A stretch of DNA of 64,000 nucleotides from Faecalibacterium sp. I3-3-89 (GCF_023347275.1 NZ_CP094468.1:1488001-1552000), one strand, 5' to 3'; positions 23,912-32,587 are shown, numbered from the stretch's first letter. Numbers and translations: made by a program. The notes: generated by a model not told the origin, from the letters alone.

Positions 23912-24400
23912 TTAGATAGACAGGATGACGACGGTGGTGGGGTAAGGCACGCTGAAGATGACGCGGCCATTCACAACGCGAGCGGTAGTGACCACCCAGT
24001 TGCCGTTGCTGTCCAGATACATGATGACTGCAACATTGCCGATCCCATTGACGCTGACCGAGACTTCGCCTTCCACCAGCACATCACCGATGGCACGGAC
24101 GGACAGGTCATTTGCAGACTTGACGCCTGCTGCTGCTGCGGCGTCAGCCGTAGCCTTGCCGCCTGCAAGGGCAGTCAGCTTATCGGCAACGCTGCCCTCG
24201 GTAGAAGCGAGGGTATTATAAGCAGCATTGGCCGTTGCGCTGGCCTCAGCGTTAGACTGAGGAACAAAAATTTCGCTGGCAGGGCCGGTGGCGTCGCCGG
24301 TGATGCTGGGCACCTTCACGTCGTCGGCTGCGAAAGCAGAAACGCTCATGACAGCTGCCATCACCACAGCGGCGACTGCTACTACGAATTTCTTTTTCAT
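23912..24400 (-). CDS. Small secreted protein of unknown function in capsule-type operon
   Basis: A 162-aa protein that I do not recognise. MKKKFVVAVAAVVMAAVMSV starts a clear signal peptide, with cleavage probable at AFA/ADD. The mature part is Ala/Ser/Thr-rich (about residues 30-90), then forms a likely beta-strand domain (LVEGEVSVSVNGIGNVAVIM, then NGRVIFSVPYPTTVVILSI). No LPxTG and no membrane anchor. The start at 24400 is chosen because GGAGG precedes it. It lies 17 nt after the tyrosine-kinase stop, so it is the last gene of that operon. Confidence 0.75.
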   Translation of the reverse strand: MKKKFVVAVAAVVMAAVMSVSAFAADDVKVPSITGDATGPASEIFVPQSNAEASATANAAYNTLASTEGSVADKLTALAGGKATADAAAAAGVKSANDLSVRAIGDVLVEGEVSVSVNGIGNVAVIMYLDSNGNWVVTTARVVNGRVIFSVPYPTTVVILSI

Positions 24401-24417
24401 AACGATTACCTCCATAT

Positions 24418-25146
24418 TTATTTCTGGACAGGCTGCGATTTCTCGCTGCCGTATCCCTTATAATAGTAGCCGGACTTGTAGTAGCGTTTATAATACAGGC
24501 TCGACTTACTATTCATTTCTGCACGGTCCAGCACGACACCCAGAAGCGGCACTCCGGTGCGCTTGAGCTGCTGGACCGAATCGCCCACGACCTTGCGGGG
24601 CGTCTCACCGCCGCGCACCACCAGAACGGTGCCGTCGCAGTGGGTGGCGATGTTCATGGCGTCGGCCACGCTGCCGAGGGGCGGCGTATCGATGAGCACG
24701 ACACCGAAACGCTGGCGGCAATGCTCGATCATCTGCGCAAAGCGCTCGCTTTCCAGCAGGATGGTGGGGTTGGTCACGGTCTTTGCCACCGGGATGATAT
24801 ACCCGTTGGGGACGTTGGTCTCATAGATGACGTCATCCAGCTCGGCCTTGCCCGCCAGATAATGGACGCCGCCGATGAGCTGGCCGGAGGTGGACATCCC
24901 GTACTTGCTGCGCATCTCCGACTTGCGGAAGTCGCAGTCGATGAGGACGGCGGGCGTGCCCAGCTCGGCGATCATCCGCCACAGCTGCATGGTCACGAAG
25001 CTCTTGCCCTCATTGGGCGTGCTGCTGGTGATCATGATGGTCTTGACATCGCTGCCGCAGAAGCTCAGATTGATGCGCAGCTGGTTGATGGCCTCGCTCA
25101 CCTCGAAGGGGAGCTGCGGCATCTTGCCGATTTGAAGCTTATTCAT
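24418..25146 (-). CDS. cpsD: CpsD/CapB-family tyrosine-protein kinase (BY-kinase)
   Basis: Cytoplasmic bacterial tyrosine kinase that controls polysaccharide polymerisation. The P-loop-type ATPase motifs are complete: Walker A SSTPNEGKS, A' VLIDCDFRKS and B VVLIDTPPL. The C-terminus carries a tyrosine cluster (LYYKRYYKSGYYYKGYG) that is the usual autophosphorylation site. At 242 aa it is full length. Its membrane activator is encoded 16 bp upstream. Confidence 0.95.
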   Translation of the reverse strand: MNKLQIGKMPQLPFEVSEAINQLRINLSFCGSDVKTIMITSSTPNEGKSFVTMQLWRMIAELGTPAVLIDCDFRKSEMRSKYGMSTSGQLIGGVHYLAGKAELDDVIYETNVPNGYIIPVAKTVTNPTILLESERFAQMIEHCRQRFGVVLIDTPPLGSVADAMNIATHCDGTVLVVRGGETPRKVVGDSVQQLKRTGVPLLGVVLDRAEMNSKSSLYYKRYYKSGYYYKGYGSEKSQPVQK

Positions 25147-25162
25147 GGTCGTTCTCCCCCTC

Positions 25163-25948
25163 TTATCTGCTCATCACGTCGTTCCAGCGGAAGGCGCTCT
25201 TCTTCTTGGTGTCATTGTGGTTGAAGCTGCCCAGATCGACCTCCGGGATGGTAGCCAGCGGCTGGACGCCCAGATACTTGGCCACATCGTCCGGCGTATC
25301 GAAGCTGTCCTTCATCAGGTACTGCACCAGCAGCACGCCGCAGCAGAGCACAGCGCCCAGCAGTGCGCCCAGCACCGTATTCTTGGCGTAGCTGGGGCTG
25401 GACTTCTGGGTGGGCACCACAGCGTCCTCCACCACGTTGGGCGTCTCCGTCTCCATGATCTCGGGCAGGTAGATGCGGGCCTGCTTGATCAGCTCGTTGG
25501 CGATGTCTGCCGCCCGCTCGGGGTCGCTGTCGGTGACGGTCACTTTGAGGATGCGGGTGTCATTGGTGTTGGTGATGCTGACCTGCCCTGCAAGGCTGCG
25601 GTAGTTGGTGTCGAGGTCCAGATTTTTGATGACATCCTGCAGCAGCGGACGGCTGAGCATCAGCTCCTGATAGTCCGCCGTCAGCTGAGAGCCGATCTGC
25701 AGGTCGGTCAGGTTGACGATGGAGTTGTTGGAGGCAGACACGATGTAGATGCTGGCCGAGGCCTGATACATCGGCGTCACGAAGAAATACGTAAAGCCGA
25801 ACGCCAGCAGTGCGCCCGCCAGAAAGCAGGCGATGATCTGCAGGATGTGCCCCCACAGCAGGTAGAATACCTCTACGAGATCGATCTCTTCTTCTGTCTC
25901 TGCGCCGTTGATGGCCGCCGGATTGAGTGCCTGTTGTTCCTTGCCCAC
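25163..25948 (-). CDS. cpsC: Wzz/YveK-type chain-length and kinase-activator membrane protein
   Basis: The 261-aa protein has an N-terminal cytoplasmic tail, a first membrane segment (IIACFLAGALLAFGFTYFFV, about residues 37-56), a Wzz extracellular domain and a second membrane segment near 210-230. The C-terminal cytoplasmic tail normally activates the tyrosine kinase. The proline-rich region before the second segment includes VPTQKSSPSY. It lies between the LCP and kinase genes. Confidence 0.93.
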   Translation of the reverse strand: MGKEQQALNPAAINGAETEEEIDLVEVFYLLWGHILQIIACFLAGALLAFGFTYFFVTPMYQASASIYIVSASNNSIVNLTDLQIGSQLTADYQELMLSRPLLQDVIKNLDLDTNYRSLAGQVSITNTNDTRILKVTVTDSDPERAADIANELIKQARIYLPEIMETETPNVVEDAVVPTQKSSPSYAKNTVLGALLGAVLCCGVLLVQYLMKDSFDTPDDVAKYLGVQPLATIPEVDLGSFNHNDTKKKSAFRWNDVMSR

Positions 25949-25981
25949 TGATTGATCCTACCTTTCCAGTTTCCTATTCCC

Positions 25982-27001
25982 TTATCGTACTTTTTCATAA
26001 AACAGCTGTAAGACGGTCGCCTCCCGGCTGGACTCGTCCAGATGGTAGGCCCAGTAGCCGTTCTCGATGACGTTCTCGCCGTCGATGGTCAGGGTGTCGA
26101 GCTGTTTGTACTGCTTGAGCTTTTCGCCGATCTTTGCGGCCGTGCCGCTGGCGATGTCCGTCACCATGTAGTCCTCCAGCGCCGTATAGGCTTCGGCTGC
26201 GAACTGGCTGTCCTGCTGCCGGAGCTTTTCTTCCAGCGCGGCGAGGAACTGCCGCTGACGGGCCATGCGGGCGATGTTGGTCTGGTCGTCGATGTGGTGG
26301 CGGCTGCGCACATAGGTCAGCGCCTTCTCGCCGTCCAGCGTCACCTCTTCGCCCTGCACCAGCGTGGGGTCGATCTCGGAGAAATCCGAGGTGACGGTCA
26401 GGGTCACACCCCCCACAAGGTCGGTGACGATGCCCACGGCGTCCATGTTCAATGCAAAATATCCGTCGATGGGCTGGTCGTCCAGCAGCATCGAGACGGC
26501 AAGCGCGGTGTTCTCGCAGCTGTTCTCCCGGCCATTGCCGTAATAATGGGCCAGCGCGATCTGCTCGTCGGCATACGCCGCCACCCCGCCCAGAACATCC
26601 AGCACCGGCACCTTCGTGATGGTGTCGCGGTTGATCTGCAGCACCTGCCACGTCTTGTTGGCGTCGTCCACCACCAGCACCATCTGGACGTCGGCCTGTC
26701 CGCCGCCCTCGTAGCTGTCCACGGCCACGGCCTTGCCCTTGACGTCGATGCCCATGATCAGGTACGTCTCAAGGCCGGAGCGCTGACGATAGGTGCTGCC
26801 GTCGTAGGTGATCTCCTTCTGCTCCTCCGGGGCCGCGATGACGGCGCTGCCCACCTCGTCGGAGCCGGTCGCATAGCGGTCGTTCTCCCAGAAATGGAGG
26901 GCCGCTGCGCCGCCGGCCAGCAGTGCCAGCGCCACTGCCGCCGCCACGCCCGCCTTGAGGACGTCCTTCCGGCGGAGTCGTTTTTCCTCTCGGAACCTCA
27001 C
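25982..27001 (-). CDS. LytR-CpsA-Psr (LCP) family ligase/transcriptional attenuator
   Basis: Membrane-anchored enzyme that transfers polymers such as teichoic acid or capsule from lipid carrier to peptidoglycan. A cytoplasmic basic start is followed by a membrane segment (about 17-36) and an LCP domain. The domain shows INRDTITKV (metal-binding Asp), YVRSRHHIDDQTNIARMARQ and downstream features. At 339 aa it is typical. The gene starts ATG at 27001, overlapping the phosphatase stop by 4 bp. Confidence 0.92.
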   Translation of the reverse strand: MRFREEKRLRRKDVLKAGVAAAVALALLAGGAAALHFWENDRYATGSDEVGSAVIAAPEEQKEITYDGSTYRQRSGLETYLIMGIDVKGKAVAVDSYEGGGQADVQMVLVVDDANKTWQVLQINRDTITKVPVLDVLGGVAAYADEQIALAHYYGNGRENSCENTALAVSMLLDDQPIDGYFALNMDAVGIVTDLVGGVTLTVTSDFSEIDPTLVQGEEVTLDGEKALTYVRSRHHIDDQTNIARMARQRQFLAALEEKLRQQDSQFAAEAYTALEDYMVTDIASGTAAKIGEKLKQYKQLDTLTIDGENVIENGYWAYHLDESSREATVLQLFYEKVR

Positions 27002-27726
27002 ACTTGCGCGAGAGTCGGTGCCGTCAGCCGACGGGCGTTCTCATCCATCTGTGCAAGGAACGCTTCGCCCAGCTTGCGCCGCACCATCTCTCTTCCCCCT
27101 TTCAGATTTGGCGGTCTTTTTGTCATGTCGTGGCAGTCGCTGCCCAGCAGCGGCGTCGCCGTCAGCTCCAGAAGCTCAAGCCCCTGCCGACGGGTCCCCC
27201 AGCGGAGCAGGGTATCCGCGTTCACCTGAAGGGCCAGCGGCAGCTTGGCCAGCTCTTCCAGCCGACGGCGGTTACTCGAGCTGAAGCAGAACCGCTCGGG
27301 ATGGACGAGCACGACATTGAAATGTAAATCCAGCGACAGCACCGCCACCGTCTCCACCTGCTGGTCGGTCCACTCCGAAAAGGGCATCTCCAGCATCAGG
27401 GTGCGGGTGTTCTCGATGCAGAGCCGCTCCGGGTGATGTTCTTCCATCCCCCGGAAATAGGCTGCTTCCGCCGCCGGAAGGATGCGGGGCAGGCTGCTCC
27501 CTGCCGGGATAGCGCTGTGCAGCGCGTTCAGGGCCGCCGCCCGCCGCGCCAGATACATGGTGACGCTGTTCTCCCGGGTGTAGTAGTGGGAGGTCGCACA
27601 GACCGTCCCGACCCCCATCCCGGCCAGCGCCTGAAGCATCGCCAGCGACATCTCCACGCTCTCGCTTCCGTCGTCCATCTGCGGAAGGATATGGGCGTGC
27701 AGTTCGATCAGCGCTCCCGACTCCAT
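26998..27726 (-). CDS. cpsB: CpsB/CapC-type tyrosine phosphatase (PHP domain)
   Basis: Mn-dependent PHP phosphatase that dephosphorylates the BY-kinase. Metal-binding motifs are visible: ELHAHILPQMDDG (His, His, Asp), ATSHYY, VLVHPERF and the final LLGSDCHDM. At 242 aa it is full length. It is first in the cassette, behind the promoter at 27781-27809, and overlaps the LCP gene by 4 bp. No glycosyltransferase or flippase gene follows in the window. Confidence 0.93.
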   Translation of the reverse strand: MESGALIELHAHILPQMDDGSESVEMSLAMLQALAGMGVGTVCATSHYYTRENSVTMYLARRAAALNALHSAIPAGSSLPRILPAAEAAYFRGMEEHHPERLCIENTRTLMLEMPFSEWTDQQVETVAVLSLDLHFNVVLVHPERFCFSSSNRRRLEELAKLPLALQVNADTLLRWGTRRQGLELLELTATPLLGSDCHDMTKRPPNLKGGREMVRRKLGEAFLAQMDENARRLTAPTLAQV

Positions 27727-27780
27727 ACCGCATCACCGCCTTTCCGCATTTTTATGGATTTCTCTTCCTCACTTTCTCAC

Positions 27781-27809
27781 ATTCTAGCATAGAAAAATCT
27801 AGGATGCAA
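27781..27809 (-). promoter_or_regulatory. Promoter for the capsule-type phosphoregulation operon
   Basis: Minus-strand TTGCAT (27804-27809), 17-nt spacer, TAGAAT (27781-27786) with an extended TGC. It is 55 nt before the phosphatase gene. Confidence 0.7.
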
Positions 27810-27897
27810 CAGGCAATTCCGCGGAAATGCTTCTCTACGGCATTTTTTATCGCAATTTTCAAAAATAGTGCCTATCAAAATAGCATATTTGCGATAT

Positions 27898-27939
27898 GCA
27901 GTTTGCGGATGTTGCTTGTGCATTAAATACGCAAACTGC
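27898..27939. repeat. Inverted repeat upstream of the capsule-type promoter
   Basis: Perfect 10-bp arms GCAGTTTGCG (27898-27907) and CGCAAACTGC (27930-27939), with a 22-nt AT-rich loop. It lies about 90 nt upstream of the -35. It could bind a regulator or be a structured 3' end of yebC RNA. The rest of the 322-nt gene-free gap (27727-28048) holds the promoter and the yebC terminator. Confidence 0.55.
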
Positions 27940-27977
27940 TATATTTGACTGCTCCCGATTTTTGGCCTTCGTAAGCC

Positions 27978-28019
27978 AAAAAGCCGCTTTCTGTGCTTCG
28001 CAGTACAAAAAACGGCTTC
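27978..28019 (-). terminator. Terminator after yebC
   Basis: Minus-strand stem AAGCCG / CGGCTT with an inner GTACTGCGAAGCAC hairpin, followed by TTTTTGG, about 30 nt after the yebC stop. A second hairpin (TTTTTGGC...GCCAAAAA) follows at once. Confidence 0.65.
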
Positions 28020-28048
28020 GAATCAGCATTCCTCCGGCCTGCGGAAGT

Positions 28049-28786
28049 TTATTCCGGCAGATCCTCTTCGTTCTCGAGGCTGTGCCAGACGTTCTGGACG
28101 TCGTCGTTGTCCTCGAGGGCATCCAGCAGTTTGCCCATCAGCTTGAGCTGGTCGGGGTCGGTCAGGCGGGTGGTGGTCATGGGGACCATGGCCAGATCGT
28201 CGGAGAGGATCTCGTAGCCCTTCTCCTCCAGAGCCTTGACGACAGCGGAGTAGTTCTCGGGGTCGGTGGTGATCTCCGCAGCCTCTTCGCCTGCGTCGAA
28301 GTCCTCTGCACCGGCATCCAGAGCGTCCATCATGGCCTCGTCGGCGTCCTTGTCCTCCAGAGAGATGTCGATGACGCCCTTCTGGCTGAACAGGAAGCCC
28401 ACGCAGCCCATGGCGCCCAGATTGCCGCCGTTCTTGTCGAAGTAGTGGCGCAGGTCGGCAGCGGTACGGTTGCGGTTGTCGGTCAGGGTCTCCACCATGA
28501 CAGCGACGCCGCCGGGGCCGTAGCCCTCGTAGGTGATTGCCTCGTACTCGGTCTTATCGCCGCCCTCGGCCTTCTTGATGATGCGCTGGATGTTATCGTT
28601 CGGCACGCTCATACGCTTTGCCTTGGCGATCAGGTCTGCCAGCTTGCTGTTGGAAGCGGGGTTGGGGCCGCCGGTGCGGACGGCGACGCTGATCTCGCGG
28701 CCGATCTTGGTAAAGACCTTTGCCTTCGCGCCGTCGGTCTTTTCCTTCTTGCGCTTGATGTTGTTCCATTTGCTATGTCCAGACAT
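28049..28786 (-). CDS. yebC: YebC/PmpR/TACO1-family protein
   Basis: Conserved protein described as a transcriptional regulator and, more recently, as a translation factor for difficult sequences. I use the ATG at 28786 (MSGHSKWNNIKRKKEKTDG, 245 aa), because this is the invariant family N-terminus and AGGAGG precedes it. The longer reading frame is not conserved. Other signatures: FTKIGREISVAV and DNRNRTAADLRHYF. It has its own promoter at 28884-28912. Confidence 0.95.
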   Translation of the reverse strand: MSGHSKWNNIKRKKEKTDGAKAKVFTKIGREISVAVRTGGPNPASNSKLADLIAKAKRMSVPNDNIQRIIKKAEGGDKTEYEAITYEGYGPGGVAVMVETLTDNRNRTAADLRHYFDKNGGNLGAMGCVGFLFSQKGVIDISLEDKDADEAMMDALDAGAEDFDAGEEAAEITTDPENYSAVVKALEEKGYEILSDDLAMVPMTTTRLTDPDQLKLMGKLLDALEDNDDVQNVWHSLENEEDLPE

Positions 28787-28883
28787 GGGAAAGAGCCTCC
28801 TGTATTTTATCAGTGATCTCCGCCTGCGGGCAGACGGGCTGTGGTCGCCCGCATTGTGGCAGCACACAAAATCTAACTCTATT

Positions 28884-28912
28884 ATTCTATCACAACAGCC
28901 ATCGGCGTTCAA
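28884..28912 (-). promoter_or_regulatory. Promoter for yebC
   Basis: Minus-strand TTGAAC (28907-28912), 17-nt spacer, TAGAAT (28884-28889) with an extended TGA, about 98 nt before yebC. Confidence 0.65.
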
Positions 28913-28958
28913 GCCTTGTGCTGCTGGTTTTCGGGCCTATTCTGCCAAAAACTGCGTT

Positions 28959-30503
28959 TTACAGCAGCCGGAGCGCCTTGGGGTAGTGGTTTTTGACCCT
29001 GCCGCCGGACACTTTTCCGCCGCCCAGCGGCCAGCCGTCCACCGTCACGCAGCACCAGCCGTCGGCGGCGGTGCGGGCTTCGGCCTCCCGGCCGGAGAGA
29101 TATTCCACGGTCCGCGGGTCGGCGAGGGTCAGCTCCTCGCGGTTCTTGCAGAGCGCGCCGAAGGCCGTGAACAGATGGTGCTCCGGCACGAAGCGGCCCT
29201 TCTGCACGCTGCCCACAAAGACGCCCGCCCGCAGGACGTGGAGATTCGTCTGGGGGAAGGCCGCCGGAAGCAGGACGCCTCCGCCATGCACCACGGCGGG
29301 CCGTCCGGCCAGCTCCGGGAAATATTCCTCCGCGAACTCCCGCCACGCGGCGAGGCTCTGGGCGGGCGTTGCCTCCCCTGCCCCGCCGTCCCGGCTGCGG
29401 ACGCTGCGGCCCTGCGCGGCCTCCCGGCAGGCGCGGCTGTTCTCCCGCCGTGCGCTGCGGGCATCGGCGGGTCGGCCGCCTTTCTGGGGCTTGCCGCCCT
29501 TGGCCTTTCGGCCTGCCTCGGCGGCAGCGGCCAGCCAGAGCTGTTCTTCCGGCGTGTACCCGCCGGGGGCAGGCAGGGCGCGGGGCGTGCCCGCCTTGAC
29601 CAGCCGGGCCATGAAGTGGCCCTCGCCGCCCTGACAGGGCCAGATACGGCGCACCTTGCTCACATCCAGCGGCAGTCCGCCGGTGCGGTTGGCCTCGCCC
29701 TCGCTGCCGAAGGTGTAGTCCACATGGCCCAGCACGTCGGCCAGCGCGAACTCCGGGTGGCGCTGTAAGAACGCTGCCACCTGCCCCTCATCCTCCTCGG
29801 GTGCGAAGGTGCAGGTGGAGTAGACCAGCTCCCCGCCCGGTGCAAGGGCCGCGGCGGCGCTGTCGAGGATGTCTGCGCCAAGCTCCGCGCACTGCTTCAC
29901 CAGCGCCTCACAGTGCTGGGCCAGCGCGGCAGGCTCTTTGCGGAACATCCCCTCGCCGGAGCAGGGCGCATCCACCAGCACCCGGTCAAAAAACTCCGGC
30001 AGAGCCGCCGCGATGCGGGCGGGCGTCTCGTTGAGCACCACAGCATTGGGCACACCCATCCGCTCGAGGTTGCTTTTCAGGATCTCCGCCCGGGCCGCGA
30101 CGTATTCGTTGCTGACCAGAAGCCCCTGCCCCCGCAGGGCGGCGGCGAGCTGGCTGCTCTTACCGCCGGGGGCGGCGCACAGGTCCAGCACCCGCATCCC
30201 GGGCCGGACGCCCAGCAGCGGCGCGGCGGACGAGGCCGACGGCTCCTGCGAGTAAAAGACGCCTGCGTGATGATAGGGGTGGCGTCCCGGCTTGAAGTCG
30301 GGACACTCCACCACGAACGCCGCCTTGCAGAAGGGCGAGGGCCGGAGCGGGAAGTCTGCCCGGGCCGCAAACTCCTCCGGGGTCGTGCGGAGTGCGGAGA
30401 CGGTCACGCCCCGGGCCGCCGTCTCCTGCGGGGCGGCGTAGAGCCGCTCGTACCGTTCGCCCAGCAGGGCGCGCTCCCGGGCTTCAAAATATTCGGCAGG
30501 CAT
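28959..30503 (-). CDS. rsmF: RsmF/RsmB-type 16S rRNA m5C methyltransferase (NOL1/NOP2/Sun)
   Basis: SAM-dependent m5C rRNA methyltransferase of 514 aa. Motif I is LDLCAAPGGKSSQ, motif IV DAPCSGEGMFRKEP and motif VI YSTCTFAPEEDE, so both cysteines are present. The C-terminal part has an RsmF-like tail ending in GWPLGGGKVSGGRVKNHYPK, which suits a PUA-like RNA-binding domain. A Lys/Arg/Ala-rich linker (about 345-390) joins the two. AAGGAGG precedes the ATG. It stands alone between yebC and the small Asn-rich gene. Confidence 0.92.
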   Translation of the reverse strand: MPAEYFEARERALLGERYERLYAAPQETAARGVTVSALRTTPEEFAARADFPLRPSPFCKAAFVVECPDFKPGRHPYHHAGVFYSQEPSASSAAPLLGVRPGMRVLDLCAAPGGKSSQLAAALRGQGLLVSNEYVAARAEILKSNLERMGVPNAVVLNETPARIAAALPEFFDRVLVDAPCSGEGMFRKEPAALAQHCEALVKQCAELGADILDSAAAALAPGGELVYSTCTFAPEEDEGQVAAFLQRHPEFALADVLGHVDYTFGSEGEANRTGGLPLDVSKVRRIWPCQGGEGHFMARLVKAGTPRALPAPGGYTPEEQLWLAAAAEAGRKAKGGKPQKGGRPADARSARRENSRACREAAQGRSVRSRDGGAGEATPAQSLAAWREFAEEYFPELAGRPAVVHGGGVLLPAAFPQTNLHVLRAGVFVGSVQKGRFVPEHHLFTAFGALCKNREELTLADPRTVEYLSGREAEARTAADGWCCVTVDGWPLGGGKVSGGRVKNHYPKALRLL

Positions 30504-30610
30504 TTTTGCAAAACCTCCTTCGGGCTGCGGTGCATAAAGCCGCCGCAGCCGGTCAAACTATGGGCAGGGAGCGCAAAGCGCCTCCCGAAATCGAAAGGAG
30601 CGACGATACG

Positions 30611-30808
30611 ATGGAAAATCGCAGCGAGAACCGCAGCACCAACTGCAAGAACCAGAACCGCACCACCAATCAGACGAACAGCCGCACCACCAGTTCCAGC
30701 CAGAACTCTGCCACCAACGAGCACAAGCACCCCAACCAGTACACCAAGGGTGCCGACGATGAGGGCGGCAAGAACTCGGCCCACAACTCCGCCCGCAACA
30801 GCCGATAA
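30611..30808 (+). CDS. Small Asn/Ser/Thr-rich hydrophilic protein, unknown
   Basis: A 65-aa protein that I do not recognise. It begins MENRSENRSTNCKNQNRTTN and is about one-fifth Asn and nearly half Asn/Ser/Thr, with no hydrophobic segment, so it should be disordered. The ATG follows AAAGGAG at a good distance. It is the only rightward gene among leftward ones, and a strong terminator follows 15 nt after the stop. A hairpin GGCTGCGG/CCGCAGCC lies upstream (about 30520-30550). It resembles small polar clostridial proteins of unknown role. Confidence 0.7.
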   Translation: MENRSENRSTNCKNQNRTTNQTNSRTTSSSQNSATNEHKHPNQYTKGADDEGGKNSAHNSARNSR

Positions 30809-30822
30809 GGCGGAGTGACCCC

Positions 30823-30887
30823 AAAAAGCCCACTGCTCTCCTTGCACTGTTCCCCAGTGCAGAAAGCAGTGGGCTTTCGCGTTTTTT
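30823..30887. terminator. Bidirectional terminator between small gene and mrnC
   Basis: Long stem AAAGCCCACTGCT / AGCAGTGGGCTTT with an inner GCACTG/CAGTGC stem. T-runs lie on both sides (AAAAAG on the left, GTTTTTT on the right), so it can serve the rightward small gene and the leftward mrnC. Confidence 0.85.
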
Positions 30888-30888
30888 C

Positions 30889-31293
30889 TTACTTCTCGTT
30901 GGGGTCGAAGGACTGCCACAGCGTCTCGAACAGCTCCTGCACCCGGCCCAGCTGGCCGTTCAGATACAGCCAGCCCAGCAGGCACTCGAAGCCGGTAGAG
31001 GCACGATATTCCTCCGGGGAGGCGTGCTTGGCGACGCTGGCTTTGCTGGCATTGCGGCCCCGCTTGAAGACGGCAAGCTCGTCCTCTGTGAAGAGCGGCT
31101 CCAACAGCTGCTCCTCCCGGAACTGCGCCCGGGCCGAGACGTACTTGACCTTTTCGGCGTTGAGCTTTCCCGCCGACAGCCGGTGGTGCTCCACCAGCCG
31201 CTGCCGCACCAGAAGCTCCAGCACACTGTCGCCCACAAAGGCCAGCGCCAGCGGACTCAGCTCCCGGGGGTCGATCTTTTCGGGTTCGTTCAT
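30889..31293 (-). CDS. mrnC: Mini-ribonuclease III
   Basis: RNase III catalytic domain without a dsRNA-binding domain. In B. subtilis it matures 23S rRNA ends. The signature LALAFVGDSVLELLVRQRL carries the catalytic Asp. It is 134 aa from the ATG at 31293 (MNEPEKIDP), 10 bp after obgE. The longer reading frame upstream lies inside obgE and is a shadow. Confidence 0.92.
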   Translation of the reverse strand: MNEPEKIDPRELSPLALAFVGDSVLELLVRQRLVEHHRLSAGKLNAEKVKYVSARAQFREEQLLEPLFTEDELAVFKRGRNASKASVAKHASPEEYRASTGFECLLGWLYLNGQLGRVQELFETLWQSFDPNEK

Positions 31294-31303
31294 AGGATAC
31301 CTC

Positions 31304-32587
31304 TTAGAAGATATAATCGAACTGATACTCGCCGATGAGGATGGTGTCGTTCTCCTGCACGCCCTTCTGGACCAGAGCGTCCAGAATACCGCTCTCACCC
31401 AGCTGACGCTGGAAATACTGCAGGCTCTCGTAGTCGTCCACATTGCTGCCGGCAAGGATATACTCCAGCCACGGCGCATCCACGCTCCAGACATGAGCCT
31501 CCATCCGCTTGATGGTGAACTCGCGGCTGCCAGCCTTTGCCTCCGGCTTCTTGTACTCGGGGGTGAACACGGGGATGGCGGGGATGTCCTTCAGGCGGTT
31601 GTAGACCAGACCCGGAAGCTCCCTCACGCCCTGCATGGTGGCGGCGGAGATGGGCACGAAGGTCAGGCCCTTCTCCTCCACATACCTGCGGAAGGTGTCG
31701 ATCTGTTCCTCGGTGGCGAGGTCACACTTGTTGCCCACCACGATCTGGGGACGCTCGGCCAGCGCAGGGCTGAACTTTGCCAGCTCCTCGTTGATCTTCT
31801 CGAAGTCCTCGATGGGGTCGCGGCACTCGCTGCCGGAGACATCCACGACGTGGAGCAGCAGGCGGCAGCGCTCCACATGGCGGAGGAAGTCATGGCCCAG
31901 ACCGATGCCCTCGCTGGCACCCTCGATGAGGCCGGGGATGTCGGCGCAGACAAAGCTTGCGCCCTCCCCCACCGACACGACGCCCAGCGTGGGCACCAGC
32001 GTGGTAAAGTGGTAGTTGGCGATCTTCGGCTTGGCGGCGCTGATGGTGGAGATGAGGGTGGACTTGCCCACATTGGGGAAGCCGATGAGGCCCACATCTG
32101 CGATCAGCTTCAGCTCCAGCGTCACCTGAATGTCCTCGCCGGGCATACCGGGCTTTGCGAACTTGGGGATCTGGCGGGTGGGGGTGGCGAAATGGGCATT
32201 GCCATAGCCGCCCCGGCCTCCCTTGGCCACGGTCACGGGGGTGTGGTCGGACAAATCGGCGATGACAAGGCCGCTCTCGGCGTCCTTGATGACGGTGCCC
32301 AGCGGCACCTTGATGACAAGGTTCTCGGCGTTCTTGCCGTGGCAGAGGCTCGCGCCGCCCTTGCCGCCCTCGTCAGCGGTGTACTTGCGCTTGTAGCGGA
32401 AATCCATCAGGGTGGTGAGGTGGTCGTCCACAACGAAGATGATGTCGCCGCCCCGTCCGCCGTCGCCGCCGTCCGGGCCGCCAGCGGCCACGAACTTTTC
32501 ACGATGGAAGCTCACAGCGCCGTCGCCGCCCTTGCCCGCATGGAGCCAGATGGTGGCGATGTCGATAAAATTGGTTTGTGCTGCCAT
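31304..32587 (-). CDS. obgE: GTPase Obg
   Basis: Ribosome-assembly and stress GTPase. The 427-aa protein has the glycine-rich N-terminal Obg fold (GGDGAVSFHREKFVAAGG, GGRGGDIIFV), a G domain with GFPNVGKSTL, DIPGLIEGA and NKCD, and a C-terminal OCT domain ending in EYQFDYIF. It is downstream of rplU-rpmA, the usual order, but here a terminator and a repeat fragment lie in the 197-nt gap before it. Confidence 0.97.
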   Translation of the reverse strand: MAAQTNFIDIATIWLHAGKGGDGAVSFHREKFVAAGGPDGGDGGRGGDIIFVVDDHLTTLMDFRYKRKYTADEGGKGGASLCHGKNAENLVIKVPLGTVIKDAESGLVIADLSDHTPVTVAKGGRGGYGNAHFATPTRQIPKFAKPGMPGEDIQVTLELKLIADVGLIGFPNVGKSTLISTISAAKPKIANYHFTTLVPTLGVVSVGEGASFVCADIPGLIEGASEGIGLGHDFLRHVERCRLLLHVVDVSGSECRDPIEDFEKINEELAKFSPALAERPQIVVGNKCDLATEEQIDTFRRYVEEKGLTFVPISAATMQGVRELPGLVYNRLKDIPAIPVFTPEYKKPEAKAGSREFTIKRMEAHVWSVDAPWLEYILAGSNVDDYESLQYFQRQLGESGILDALVQKGVQENDTILIGEYQFDYIF

